A DNA stretch of 13,301 bases from Halovenus sp. (GCA_003551265.1 PUMG01000330.1:1-13301), one strand, 5' to 3'; shown: positions 1 to 6,982, counted from the stretch's first letter. The notes: a model not told the origin generated them from the letters alone. Program-made: numbers and translations.

Positions 1-72
1 AGCGAGTACCGCAAACTGCTGGTCGAGGTGACCCGGGCCTACGCTGGAGAGACAGAGCCAGCAGCAGATTGA
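1..72 (+). CDS. 3' end of an unidentified protein (partial)
   Basis: The first base opens an in-frame stretch of 23 codons ending in TGA at 70-72. The visible tail is SEYRKLLVEVTRAYAG followed by ETEPAAD. A helical, charged segment running into a short acidic Ala/Pro/Glu tail is an ordinary C-terminus for a haloarchaeal cytosolic protein. Codon use (GAG, GTC, ACC) matches the rest of the window, so it is probably a real gene end. The family cannot be identified from so little. It lies upstream of the MoxR ATPase on the same strand, with a 69-bp gap. Confidence 0.6.
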   Translation, partial: SEYRKLLVEVTRAYAGETEPAAD

Positions 73-75
73 CAC

Positions 76-105
76 ATATGCATATTCGCTGACTCGGAAA
101 CCGAG
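76..105. repeat. 10-bp palindrome followed by a small hairpin, upstream of the MoxR gene
   Basis: ATATGCATAT at 76-85 is its own reverse complement. CTCGG-AAA-CCGAG at 93-105 can form a 5-bp stem with a 3-base loop. Both lie in the 69-bp gap between the partial upstream gene and the MoxR gene. The AT-rich palindrome could contain the TATA element of the MoxR gene, giving a leader of about 30 nt that includes the hairpin. The short stem and missing T-run argue against a terminator. Both elements are short enough to occur by chance. Confidence 0.3.
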
Positions 106-141
106 CACAAGTATGAAGGTTGCGAGCGTCCGTCTCTGTGC

Positions 142-1101
142 ATGGACGTCACGGAGGCAAGCGAGACAGCACAGTCAGTCGTCGACGAGATACTCGGTGC
201 TGTCGTCGGAGAGCACGAGTTCATGCAGACTGTCATGGTCGGAGTTCTCTCGCGGGGACACGTGCTACTTGAAGACGTTCCGGGAACGGGAAAGACGCTG
301 ACAGCGAGTTCGCTCGCGAAAGCGCTCGGACTGTCGTTCTCGCGCATCCAGTTCACCCCCGACCTGTTGCCTGCTGACGTGACGGGGACGCACATCTTCA
401 ACGAACGCGACCGGACGTTCGAGTTCTCGGAGGGTCCTGTGTTCGCGAACGTCGTCCTCGCCGACGAGATCAACCGCGCACCGCCCAAAACGCAGGCCGC
501 ACTGCTGGAGGCGATGCAAGAGCAACAGGTCACTGTCGACGGCGATACCCACCCACTTCCGGAGCCGTTTTTCGTCATTGCGACACAGAACCCTGTCGAA
601 CAGGAGGGGACGTTCGAACTGCCCGAGGCACAGGTCGACCGCTTCCAGATCAAGACGTCGCTTGGCTATCCTGCCGAGGAGGGCGAGGTCGAACTGTTGC
701 GACGGCGTGCAGGACGCGATGTCGGAACACCGACCGTCGACACCGTCCTCGACGCTGACGCGGTCCGCGAGTTGCGACAGGTCCCAGAGACGGTCCACAC
801 TGACGAAGACGTACTCAGATACATCGTCCAGCTCGGCCGGGCGACGCGAACCCACCGACGGGTTGCGATTGGTGTCTCTCCACGGGGAATACAGAAACTG
901 TTCGAGTCTGCCCGCGCTCGTGCGGTTCTCGACGCCCGCTCGTTCGTCACACCCGACGACGTCAAGCATGTCGCAGAGCCAGCACTCGCACACCGACTCG
1001 TTCTGGAACCCGAAGCCACCATCGAGGGAATCAACCGGGCGAGCATCGTCAGGGATGTCCTTGAGGAGGTTCCCGTGCCAACTGTCGACGTAGATGGCTG
1101 A
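142..1101 (+). CDS. MoxR-type AAA+ ATPase
   Basis: A complete 319-residue MoxR-family AAA+ ATPase, expected to be cytosolic and to use ATP to remodel partner proteins. The Walker A loop is EDVPGTGKT (44-52), Walker B is VVLADEINRAPP (104-115), sensor 1 is IATQNP with Asn150, and a SPRG motif with Arg248 occupies the sensor 2 position. The stretch EEINRAPPKTQAALLEAM-type after Walker B (here starting DEINRAPP) is characteristic of MoxR. The length is normal for the family. I chose ATG142 because homology starts a few residues later (DEILGAVVGEHEF). MoxR genes usually sit next to DUF58 or von Willebrand factor A genes. Here the downstream neighbour is a transporter, and only a fragment of the upstream gene is visible. 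The family assignment is firm; the substrate is unknown. Confidence 0.93.
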   Translation: MDVTEASETAQSVVDEILGAVVGEHEFMQTVMVGVLSRGHVLLEDVPGTGKTLTASSLAKALGLSFSRIQFTPDLLPADVTGTHIFNERDRTFEFSEGPVFANVVLADEINRAPPKTQAALLEAMQEQQVTVDGDTHPLPEPFFVIATQNPVEQEGTFELPEAQVDRFQIKTSLGYPAEEGEVELLRRRAGRDVGTPTVDTVLDADAVRELRQVPETVHTDEDVLRYIVQLGRATRTHRRVAIGVSPRGIQKLFESARARAVLDARSFVTPDDVKHVAEPALAHRLVLEPEATIEGINRASIVRDVLEEVPVPTVDVDG

Positions 1102-1102
1102 T

Positions 1103-1110
1103 ACTTTTAT
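1103..1110 (+). promoter_or_regulatory. Probable TATA box for the AI-2E transporter gene
   Basis: ACTTTTAT is centred about 28 nt before ATG1135. This is the spacing expected for a leaderless haloarchaeal transcript, and it is the main reason for choosing ATG1135 over the in-frame TTG at 1114. The box begins right after the MoxR stop codon (1099-1101). Confidence 0.5.
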
Positions 1111-1134
1111 TGTTTGGGCGTAGTGCGTACCAGT

Positions 1135-2175
1135 ATGTCTACAGAACGGCCCCGCGGTTCGTGGTTCACAGAGGAACAGACAATCCTGGTTTTCACGCTG
1201 CTGGCAGTCGTTCTGGCAGCACTTGTCATCCTCCCGTACCTCCAGTACATCCTGTTCGGACTGTTGCTGGCGTACCTGCTGTGGCCCGTCCAGCAGCGGC
1301 TCTGTAACCGGGTTCGACGTGATGTCGCTGCGCTTGTGCTGACTGTGGCCACCGTGTTGTTCATCCCGTTGCCGTTTCTCTACCTGTTGAGTCGTCTCAC
1401 CCAGGAGGCGTTTGCTATCGTCCGCGTTGTCGAACGAGCGGAGATCGAGTTCGCTGACGTCGAGACTCGTCTCCTCGAATTCGGCATCGAACTCGACGTT
1501 GAGCAGTTCTACGAGGAGAACCAGCACCTGATCGCCGAGGGTCTCGAATTCGTCGCCCGATACCTCCTCACGACTGCTCAGAGTCTGCCACAGATATTCA
1601 TCGGTCTGACTATCACCGTGTTCGTCCAGTTCGTGCTCCTCCGCGACGGACACCGCCTCGTAGCGTGGGTCCGGTCAGTGCTGCCGATTCGACCCGAGAT
1701 ACAGGATGAACTCAACGAACGACTGAACAGACTCATGCAGGCGTCAGTCGTCGGCAACGCGGTTGCCAGCCTGATTCAGGCTGTCGCGCTGGGTCTCGGC
1801 TTCTGGCTGCTCGGGTTCGACAACATCCTCTTTCTGACCGTGCTCACGTTCGTTCTCGCGCTGTTGCCGCTGGTCGGTGCGTTCATCGTCTGGGTCCCCA
1901 TCGTGGGGTATCTCGCCGCCATCGGAAGTTTCGGGACGGCCGCACTGCTGTTCGTCTACGGGTCGCTCGTCAGTGTCTCGGATTTCTACACCCGGCCGAT
2001 TGTCATCGGCCACAGCGCGTCGTTGAACTCCGCGGTCATCGTCGTCGGTGTGTTCGGTGGACTCGTCGTGTTCGGTCCCATCGGGCTGTTGATCGGGCCG
2101 GTAGTCCTTGGGGGGGCGAAAGTCGCTATCGAGGCGCTCGTCCACGCTCGTAATCAGGACCTTCAGCGCTCGTGA
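1135..2175 (+). CDS. AI-2E family transporter (multi-pass membrane protein)
   Basis: A 346-residue integral membrane protein of the AI-2E/UPF0118 family (PF01594 type). Family members are permeases with about seven to eight helices. The name comes from bacterial autoinducer-2 export, but many members instead carry ions or have no known substrate. Hydrophobic segments lie at roughly 17-51, 64-85, 151-170, 211-227, 230-262, 266-284 and 299-335. A hydrophilic acidic stretch at about 90-150 lies between the second and third groups, as is usual for the family. The sequence ends with a glycine-rich pair of helices (VFGPIGLLIGPVVLGG) typical of the C-terminal half. ATG1135 is preferred because a TATA-like box sits 28 nt upstream; a TTG at 1114 would add seven residues. 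No quorum-sensing partner gene is visible, so the substrate is unassigned. Confidence 0.88.
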   Translation: MSTERPRGSWFTEEQTILVFTLLAVVLAALVILPYLQYILFGLLLAYLLWPVQQRLCNRVRRDVAALVLTVATVLFIPLPFLYLLSRLTQEAFAIVRVVERAEIEFADVETRLLEFGIELDVEQFYEENQHLIAEGLEFVARYLLTTAQSLPQIFIGLTITVFVQFVLLRDGHRLVAWVRSVLPIRPEIQDELNERLNRLMQASVVGNAVASLIQAVALGLGFWLLGFDNILFLTVLTFVLALLPLVGAFIVWVPIVGYLAAIGSFGTAALLFVYGSLVSVSDFYTRPIVIGHSASLNSAVIVVGVFGGLVVFGPIGLLIGPVVLGGAKVAIEALVHARNQDLQRS

Positions 2176-2224
2176 GAGACGGTTGGACGCTCGCCAGAAC
2201 GGTTGAGCGCTCGTGGCAGACGGA
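2165..2224. repeat. Imperfect three-copy tandem repeat upstream of the Usp gene
   Basis: Three imperfect copies occur at 2165-2186, 2187-2205 and 2206-2224. Each begins AGCGCTCG or ACGCTCG and runs into AGACGG or GAACGG; the first two then continue GTTG. AGCGCTCGTG is identical at 2165-2174 and 2206-2215, and ACGGTTG at 2179-2185 and 2199-2205. The period is about 19-22 bp, roughly two helical turns. The array covers the transporter stop codon and ends about 5 bp before the candidate TATA box of the Usp gene. It could be a regulator-binding array or a recent slippage duplication. Confidence 0.45.
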
Positions 2225-2228
2225 GAGG

Positions 2229-2235
2229 TTTACTG
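2229..2235 (+). promoter_or_regulatory. Probable TATA box for the universal stress protein gene
   Basis: TTTACTG lies about 27 nt before ATG2259. This fits a leaderless transcript starting at or next to the ATG and rules against the longer in-frame start at 2172, whose extra codons precede this box. Confidence 0.45.
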
Positions 2236-2258
2236 TTCTGCGGTTCGACATCCATCGT

Positions 2259-2675
2259 ATGGTCGTTCTCATCGCATACGACGGCTCCGACCCGGCACGG
2301 AAAGCAGTCGAACACGCAGTCGCCGAGCACCCTGACGAGGAACTCGTCCTCGTCCACGTCACCGAGGTTGCGAGCGGGTCGCTCGATGCGACCGTCAACC
2401 TGATTCAGAAGGCGCTGAAAGAACGACGGACCGAGGTCGAACAGAACGTGACCGAGGAGATAACTGACCTTCTCCGCAACGCTGAGGTCGAGTACACGGC
2501 CGAGATTCTGATGGGAGACCCGGCCAACGAGATCGTCGAGTACGCCGAAGAGAACGACGTCGACCAGATAATCGTCGGCAACCACGGCCGCAACGGAGCC
2601 TCCCGGGTGTTACTTGGCAGCGTCGCCGAACGAATCGTCCGGCGCTCTCCTGTCACCGTGACTGTCGTTCGGTGA
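2259..2675 (+). CDS. Universal stress protein, UspA family
   Basis: A 138-residue single-domain Usp protein, the usual size. It begins MVVLIAYDGSDPA, with the conserved Asp of the first strand-loop (Asp8). It ends with the ATP-binding signature G-x2-G-x9-G-S: GNHG (107-110), nine residues, then GS (120-121). This marks it as the ATP-binding class. The middle is a helix rich in Lys and Glu (KALKERRTEVEQNVTEEITD). Usp proteins are cytosolic nucleotide binders, usually dimeric, linked to stress tolerance; the specific role here is unknown. The start follows from family alignment and the TATA spacing. The gene is convergent with the flavoprotein gene, leaving 24 bp between stop codons. An imperfect triple repeat lies just upstream and could bear on regulation. 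Confidence 0.94.
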   Translation: MVVLIAYDGSDPARKAVEHAVAEHPDEELVLVHVTEVASGSLDATVNLIQKALKERRTEVEQNVTEEITDLLRNAEVEYTAEILMGDPANEIVEYAEENDVDQIIVGNHGRNGASRVLLGSVAERIVRRSPVTVTVVR

Positions 2676-2699
2676 CCAGTTCACTGCCCAGCGTTTCCT

Positions 2700-3755
2700 T
2701 CACAGACGGCTCACGAGTCGCTCACCGACGTCGAGTCCGTTCGCCACCGCTGCGTGGACGCGCGCTTCGCCAGCGACCCAGTCACCGACACAGTAGAGTC
2801 CCTCACGTTCGGTGGAGTCGAGGGGACCGCTCGCGACACCGTTTTCGGGCAGCGCGTAGCGCCAGCCCTGGTGGTCCGTCCAGTTTGGGTCGTGCAATCG
2901 CTCGTCGTCGAGAATCTCTGCCGCGTGCTCGGCAAGCATCGCCACGTTCGTCGCCGGGGCCTCGTCGTAGTGTTCGCGCGACCACTTGTGGTTTGCCTGT
3001 ACGACCAGCAACGACTCTCCCGGCGGGACGTGTCCCGGTTTGCACTCCTCGCGTGCAATCCACCCGACATCGTGGTCTTTTCCGGGGTTAACGAGTGCGT
3101 AATACGGCACGTCGAGTTCGAAGTCGTAGTGCAACACGGCCGTCCAGACTGTCCGGTAGGCGACGCGCTCGACCGCCTCTACGAGCGCATCACGAACCGG
3201 GCCGGTCCACTCGCTCTCACGCAGCAGTGTCGCCGTCTGGGGTGCTGGTGGGTTCAACACGAGCGCCTCGAACGGTCCCCACTCCACGCCATCGGTGTCG
3301 ACCAGCCTCCACGCCTTCGACTCTGTCCGGCCAATCGTTGCGATGCGCGTCCGTCGGTGGACTGTCGCGTCCGTCCGTCCGAACAGGCGCTTTGCAATCT
3401 GCGTTAGCCCACGCCGATACGTCCACTTCCGGCTCTCGGACGCACGACCTTCTGAGACCGTTCCGGTCGCATCGAACGTGTAGATTGGCTCGGGGATGTC
3501 GACCAGTCCGTCGGTGTCGAGTGTCTCTGTCAGCACCGAGACGACGCGCTCGTCCTCGTCTTTCACGTAGTTCGCACCGTAGTCGTAGGTCACGTTCCCG
3601 CGCCGACGGGTTGCGGCCCGTCCGCACAGCCCACCCGACTTCTCTAGCACGGTTATTTTTGCCTCCGGTGCGGCACTGTCGACGACGAACGTGGCCGCAG
3701 CGGCCCCTGCACCTGCGCCGACGACTGCAACGTCACGGCCTGCTGTGTCGGTCAT
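2700..3755 (-). CDS. FAD-dependent oxidoreductase (amine oxidase/renalase-like)
   Basis: A 351-residue flavoprotein. The N-terminus DVAVVGAGAGAAAATF (8-23) is a Rossmann dinucleotide-binding motif. A second FAD contact, ITVLEKSGGLCGR, follows at 34-46, and YDYGANYV (57-64) matches the substrate/FAD segment of the NAD(P)-binding-8 and amine-oxidase group. Near the end GLYCVGDWVAGEARVHAAVANG (319-340) has the shape of the conserved C-terminal FAD loop. The closest general description is a renalase-like or amine-oxidase-like protein; the substrate is unknown. The Rossmann loop is very Ala/Gly-rich. ATG3755 was chosen because a TATA-like box lies 27 nt upstream and the Rossmann fold starts at once; a longer in-frame reading to 3827 adds residues with no family character. 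Expected to be cytosolic. Confidence 0.88.
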   Translation of the reverse strand: MTDTAGRDVAVVGAGAGAAAATFVVDSAAPEAKITVLEKSGGLCGRAATRRRGNVTYDYGANYVKDEDERVVSVLTETLDTDGLVDIPEPIYTFDATGTVSEGRASESRKWTYRRGLTQIAKRLFGRTDATVHRRTRIATIGRTESKAWRLVDTDGVEWGPFEALVLNPPAPQTATLLRESEWTGPVRDALVEAVERVAYRTVWTAVLHYDFELDVPYYALVNPGKDHDVGWIAREECKPGHVPPGESLLVVQANHKWSREHYDEAPATNVAMLAEHAAEILDDERLHDPNWTDHQGWRYALPENGVASGPLDSTEREGLYCVGDWVAGEARVHAAVANGLDVGERLVSRL

Positions 3756-3777
3756 CGTTTTCTCGTTGGTCTGCCGA

Positions 3778-3785
3778 TACATAAA
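3778..3785 (-). promoter_or_regulatory. Probable TATA box for the flavoprotein gene
   Basis: On the minus strand TTTATGTA is centred about 27 nt before ATG3755. This supports a leaderless transcript and the shorter of the two in-frame starts. Confidence 0.5.
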
Positions 3786-3830
3786 CGAGTTACCTGACCT
3801 GACTGTCATCGTGTGGTGTGCTATCACGGG

Positions 3831-3838
3831 ATAATAAA
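3831..3838 (+). promoter_or_regulatory. Candidate TATA box for the HalOD1 gene
   Basis: ATAATAAA is followed 28 nt later by an in-frame TTG (3862) and 60 nt later by ATG3895. Transcription would therefore start near 3862. That gives either a leaderless TTG start or a leader of about 33 nt before the ATG. No strong Shine-Dalgarno sequence is seen, so the choice stays open. Confidence 0.4.
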
Positions 3839-3894
3839 GGAAGGCATATGCCGGACCAAGGTTGAACCGTCCACCTCAGGTATTCTTCGATGAG

Positions 3895-4257
3895 ATGGAT
3901 ACACACACAGATAGCCGTCGTTCTGTCGTGCAACACGAGTACGAGCTAGACGGCTCTGACACGCTCTGTCAGGCCATTACCGACGCTGTTTCTTCGGCAG
4001 AGCGAGTGGACGCAACTGACCTCGACCCGCTGTATGAGACGATAGACATCGGCGCACTGAGCAGGCTGTTCGCTCCGACGGCTGCGGGAGTCGCCCGAAC
4101 GGGACGCGTCGAGTTTCAATACCACGGCTACGACATAACCGTCGAAGTGTTCTTCGACCACGTAACCGTCGCAGTCGATTCGATTGCCGCTTCGCATCCG
4201 TCTCCAGCGACGGCTAACGGTGATTTCTCAGGCGACGAGACCGATACCGTGCTGTGA
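3895..4257 (+). CDS. HalOD1-domain protein (halobacterial output domain 1)
   Basis: A 120-residue acidic protein. Residues 43-85 carry the pattern of the halobacterial output domain HalOD1: LDPLYETIDIGALSRLF, then GRVEFQYHGYDITV about 14 residues later. HalOD1 is found both alone and fused to signalling receivers in haloarchaea. Its biochemical activity is not established. Here no receiver, PAS or kinase domain is attached. The last 20 residues form a Ser/Asp-rich tail. ATG3895 is used; a TTG at 3862 in the same frame is possible and better spaced from the candidate TATA box. The gene is divergent from the flavoprotein and convergent with the helicase (67-bp gap). Its base composition looks more AT-rich than its neighbours. 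Confidence 0.8.
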   Translation: MDTHTDSRRSVVQHEYELDGSDTLCQAITDAVSSAERVDATDLDPLYETIDIGALSRLFAPTAAGVARTGRVEFQYHGYDITVEVFFDHVTVAVDSIAASHPSPATANGDFSGDETDTVL

Positions 4258-4324
4258 GAGTTGCAGCAATCGACTGCAGAAAACCCCCGCAATCTCTGAT
4301 GACGGACGATAATTCCGATAGTGC

Positions 4325-6175
4325 CTACTGTGCAACGGAGAGTTCCGCACCGGTGATGTCTTCGAGAATCTCGTCGAGCGTCAGCTCGTCTCTGGGTTCG
4401 TCGTACAGGAGCACGTCGATGGGGAGCGTCGGCGCCCCGTCGACGAGTCCTTCCATCAGGACGAGGCGCTCGCGAGCGCGAGACATGCCGACGTAGAACA
4501 CCCGGCGCTCGTTGTCGGTCATCGTCGGGACGGGACTGGTTCGCTTGGTGAACTCGACATCGCCCGGAACTGCCTTCCCGTCCTGTTCGACAGTTGCAGC
4601 CATCTGCTCGACGACCTTCTCTGTCAGGTCGGTCGCGACGAAGACGTGGTCTGCTTCACGACCCTTGGCGGAGTGAATCGTTCCGAGACGGACGCGGTCC
4701 CGGTCCATCCCTCTGTACGTGCTTGCGAAGTACGCGCTGACGCTGCGTCGCTGGAACTGTGTCACCTTGCGGAGCATGTCGGCCGCTGCGGGTGGGTCCG
4801 GTACGAACGGTGCATGGTCCCGGATGACCGCCGGTTCGACCTCCAGGTCGACCAGGTCGTCGACTCCGGCCTCTTCTTCGAGTCTGTCGACCTCGTCGAA
4901 CAGGTCGTCGCGCTCGCCCGTCCCGAAGGCGGAGTCCGCGAGCATGTCTGCGAGGCGTCGGGCCTGCAGACCGTCCACCGGTTCGTCCTCTGCGAGCGCC
5001 TCGACAGCGTCGACGTACTGTGAGAGACGGTCAGTCCACATCCGCTGGTCGGTCAGGCACTTGAACGGGATGCCCTGGTCGATAAACTCATCGATGAACT
5101 GGAACATTTGATAGCGCGCGCGGAAGAGCACCATCACGCTCTCGTCGGTCTGCTCGACCGTTCGGACGACCTCACGCGTCAGGTCGAGCATCGAGCGGTT
5201 CGTAATCGCCTCGACTTCTCCGCCCTCTTTGCGTGGCTTGAGATTTTTCTCCTGGCGCTTTTCGATGTGACAGACCTCCTGGTTGACGGCGTGGAGAATC
5301 TGTGAGGGGAGGCGATATGAGTTCGGCAGGATGACGTCCTCGTCCACCTCTTCATCCAGCAGGAGGTCGGGATCAGCACCCTGCCAGGCGTAGACGACCT
5401 GGTCGTCGTCACCGGCAATCAGGACACGTTTCATGTGTGGCCGCCACTCCTCGTAGACGTCGTACTGGAGCGTGGTGATGTCCTGAAACTCGTCGATGAC
5501 GAGATAGTCGACGTTCGGGAGCAACGAGCGCTGTTTCACCCGTTCGAGCATGTCCGCGAAGCCGACCAGGTCGTTGTTTCCTTTCCACGAGCGCCACGCC
5601 CGAATCGCCTCGGGGATGTCGAGGCGGTCGTCGTCGCTCGACCACGTCGGCGTGTACTTGTTGCCCACCTGCGCGCGCTCGTCGATTTCAGGGGGCAGAC
5701 GGACTTTCTCCTCGTTCCACTGGAACGGGACGTCGTACCAGTCCTCGACGTCGCGTCGGGTTCGCTGAAGCCACTGACTCGTCGCGATAACCTTGTTACC
5801 GAGCGTCGTCGAGCGGGCAGACCGTCGGCGTGAACCCTCGTACTCGTCCTCGTATTCGAGTCCGTACTGTTCGCAGAACTCTTTCTTGTCGGACTCGCTG
5901 ACAACGTCTCCGCGTGAGAGGTTGAGCAGGTCGTAGGCCTTCGCGTGCATCGTACAGACGTTGCCACGGAGCGCGCGGGGGGTCGTATCCAGTCGCTCGG
6001 CGAGACGCTCACGTATCTCGGCCGCAGCAGCACGGGTGTACGAGACGACCAGTATGTCGCGTACGCCGACGTCGTCCTCTGATTCTAACAGCTCATCGAC
6101 ACGGTCAAGCAGGGCGGTCGTCTTCCCGCTTCCGGGCCCGCCGAACAGCCGTGTCACGTGCGGTGAGTCGGTCAT
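4325..6175 (-). CDS. UvrD/Rep-type superfamily 1 DNA helicase
   Basis: A 616-residue ATP-dependent helicase, probably 3'-to-5' by family and active in DNA repair or replication restart. Motifs appear in order: I (Walker A) GGPGSGKTT 12-20; Ia VVSYTRAAAAEIRERL 43-58; Ib CTMHAKAYDL 74-83; II IDEFQD 227-232; III AGDDDQVVYAWQGA 254-267; IV NSYRLPSQI 285-293; V GTIHSAKGREADHVF 498-512; VI VFYVGMSRARERL 559-571. The protein is shorter than bacterial UvrD or Rep (about 670-720 residues), mainly because the accessory domains are compact. There is no PIN, nuclease or RecB-like extension, only an acidic C-terminal tail of about 40 residues. The start is ATG6175, six residues before the Walker A strand. 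The gene is monocistronic and convergent with the HalOD1 gene. Confidence 0.95.
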   Translation of the reverse strand: MTDSPHVTRLFGGPGSGKTTALLDRVDELLESEDDVGVRDILVVSYTRAAAAEIRERLAERLDTTPRALRGNVCTMHAKAYDLLNLSRGDVVSESDKKEFCEQYGLEYEDEYEGSRRRSARSTTLGNKVIATSQWLQRTRRDVEDWYDVPFQWNEEKVRLPPEIDERAQVGNKYTPTWSSDDDRLDIPEAIRAWRSWKGNNDLVGFADMLERVKQRSLLPNVDYLVIDEFQDITTLQYDVYEEWRPHMKRVLIAGDDDQVVYAWQGADPDLLLDEEVDEDVILPNSYRLPSQILHAVNQEVCHIEKRQEKNLKPRKEGGEVEAITNRSMLDLTREVVRTVEQTDESVMVLFRARYQMFQFIDEFIDQGIPFKCLTDQRMWTDRLSQYVDAVEALAEDEPVDGLQARRLADMLADSAFGTGERDDLFDEVDRLEEEAGVDDLVDLEVEPAVIRDHAPFVPDPPAAADMLRKVTQFQRRSVSAYFASTYRGMDRDRVRLGTIHSAKGREADHVFVATDLTEKVVEQMAATVEQDGKAVPGDVEFTKRTSPVPTMTDNERRVFYVGMSRARERLVLMEGLVDGAPTLPIDVLLYDEPRDELTLDEILEDITGAELSVAQ

Positions 6176-6201
6176 TGCACCGTTAGTGGGACCGAAGACT
6201 C

Positions 6202-6209
6202 ATAAAAAA
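6202..6209 (-). promoter_or_regulatory. Probable TATA box for the helicase gene; T6 run
   Basis: On the minus strand TTTTTTAT is centred about 30 nt upstream of ATG6175. The same T6 run lies about 40 nt downstream of the stop of the membrane-protein gene (6248), transcribed in the same direction. Archaeal termination is often driven by such U-tracts, so the element may end one transcript and position the next. Confidence 0.45.
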
Positions 6210-6247
6210 CGCGAAAGACGATGGGCAGTCGGTGGACAGATAACTCC

Positions 6248-6544
6248 TCACCGGTACAGCGAGAGGTACAGCATGCTGAAACCGATGATGAACGGAATCG
6301 TTTCGACGATTTCGAAAAAGAGCACGAGCATGACGTCGGCGTCAGCACCGAACTGGGTGATGACGGTGCTCACTGCGATGCCCATGCTGATGAACGCAAA
6401 GCCGAGAAACGCGTACTGGAGTCGCTGTGTCTTCTGTTTCTGGTACGCCTGAAAGCTGATGAGAGTGATACCGAGGGTGAGTCCGAAGACGGTAATCCGC
6501 AACAGCGTCAAAAACCCACGTGTGAGGAGCTCGGTTTCAACCAT
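6248..6544 (-). CDS. Small three-helix membrane protein, DUF7521-like
   Basis: A 98-residue protein that is nearly all membrane. Predicted helices span about 9-33 (FLTLLRITVFGLTLGITLI), 42-66 (LQYAFLGFAFISMGIAVSTV) and 71-97 (MLVLFFEIVETIPFIIGF). Short polar loops carry basic residues after helix 1 (YQKQKTQR). No signal peptidase site is evident. Size, the Ala-Tyr-x-Lys/Arg turn after helix 1 and the acidic residue in helix 3 resemble the haloarchaeal DUF7521 family. I recall these as often encoded beside winged-helix regulators, as here. No biochemical function is known to me. It lies 84 bp downstream of the winged-helix gene on the same strand and has its own candidate TATA box, so it may be expressed alone or by read-through. 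Confidence 0.75.
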   Translation of the reverse strand: MVETELLTRGFLTLLRITVFGLTLGITLISFQAYQKQKTQRLQYAFLGFAFISMGIAVSTVITQFGADADVMLVLFFEIVETIPFIIGFSMLYLSLYR

Positions 6545-6568
6545 TCGTCATCGGACATACTCGAACCT

Positions 6569-6579
6569 GTTTAATAAAC
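6569..6579 (-). promoter_or_regulatory. Palindromic TATA box for the small membrane-protein gene
   Basis: GTTTA-A-TAAAC at 6569-6579 is a perfect 5-1-5 palindrome. On the minus strand it contains TTTATTAA centred about 30 nt before ATG6544, a good haloarchaeal TATA position. The symmetry could direct transcription both ways or suit a dimeric regulator, such as the winged-helix protein encoded just upstream. Confidence 0.45.
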
Positions 6580-6628
6580 GTAGCTACTGATACCAGCGCC
6601 TGTCGCCTGCCAACCCGACCCACAGTGT

Positions 6629-6982
6629 TCACTCGCTACCGAGTTCGTCCCAGAGCTGGCCGAAGCGGTCCGGAAGGTTGTCCTCCCGGTAGATTCGGAC
6701 CCTGTACTTGTCGTCTTCGAGGGAGATGACAGTGCTCTCGAAGTTCGACTCGTAAATCTTGTAGTGGTTGCCGTCGTCGGCCACGAGCGTCCGGTCCGTG
6801 ACGAGGTCGTGGTCTTTGAGCACCTCGATGCGACGGTACACCGTCGGGAGCGAGAGGTCACACTCCTCGGCGAGTTCTTTCGCCGAGCGTGGCTCGATGC
6901 TGATTGCTGCCAGTACCTCCCGGGCGTGTCTGTCCCCGATAGTGTCGAGAATCTCCTCGATCGTTCTGTCGTCCACACCCAC
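6629..6982 (-). CDS. Winged helix-turn-helix transcriptional regulator (ArsR-like)
   Basis: A 117-residue regulator. Residues 8-28 form a helix (IEEILDTIGDRHAREVLAAI). A classical winged-helix core follows: SAKELAEECDLSLPTVYRRI (33-52), where PTVYRRI is the recognition helix, then a wing around DRTLVADDGNHYKIY. This resembles ArsR/HTH_20-type regulators of haloarchaea. There are no ArsR metal-binding cysteine pairs (only Cys41 in the HTH), so a metal sensor is unlikely. The frame has no ATG. GTG6982 is chosen, GTG6976 is equally possible, and a TTG at 7003 is the longest option. The AT-rich AAAACCATTTG just upstream fits a promoter for the GTG starts. It precedes the three-helix membrane protein and is divergent from the VOC gene, which are its likeliest targets. 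Confidence 0.85.
   Translation of the reverse strand: MGVDDRTIEEILDTIGDRHAREVLAAISIEPRSAKELAEECDLSLPTVYRRIEVLKDHDLVTDRTLVADDGNHYKIYESNFESTVISLEDDKYRVRIYREDNLPDRFGQLWDELGSE

Noticed and set aside
1114..1134. TTG start for the AI-2E transporter
   Set aside because: It lies only a few bases after the TATA-like box, too close to be transcribed with a start codon; ATG1135 has the standard spacing.
265..1653. Minus-strand open frame of 462 codons opposite the MoxR and transporter genes
   Set aside because: It crosses two well-supported genes and their intergenic promoter, has no recognisable domain, and is the kind of stop-free antisense frame that GC-rich haloarchaeal codon use creates.
2754..3407. 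Plus-strand open frame of 217 codons opposite the flavoprotein gene
   Set aside because: The opposite strand has clear FAD motifs at both ends; this frame is Arg- and Cys-rich without a family pattern.
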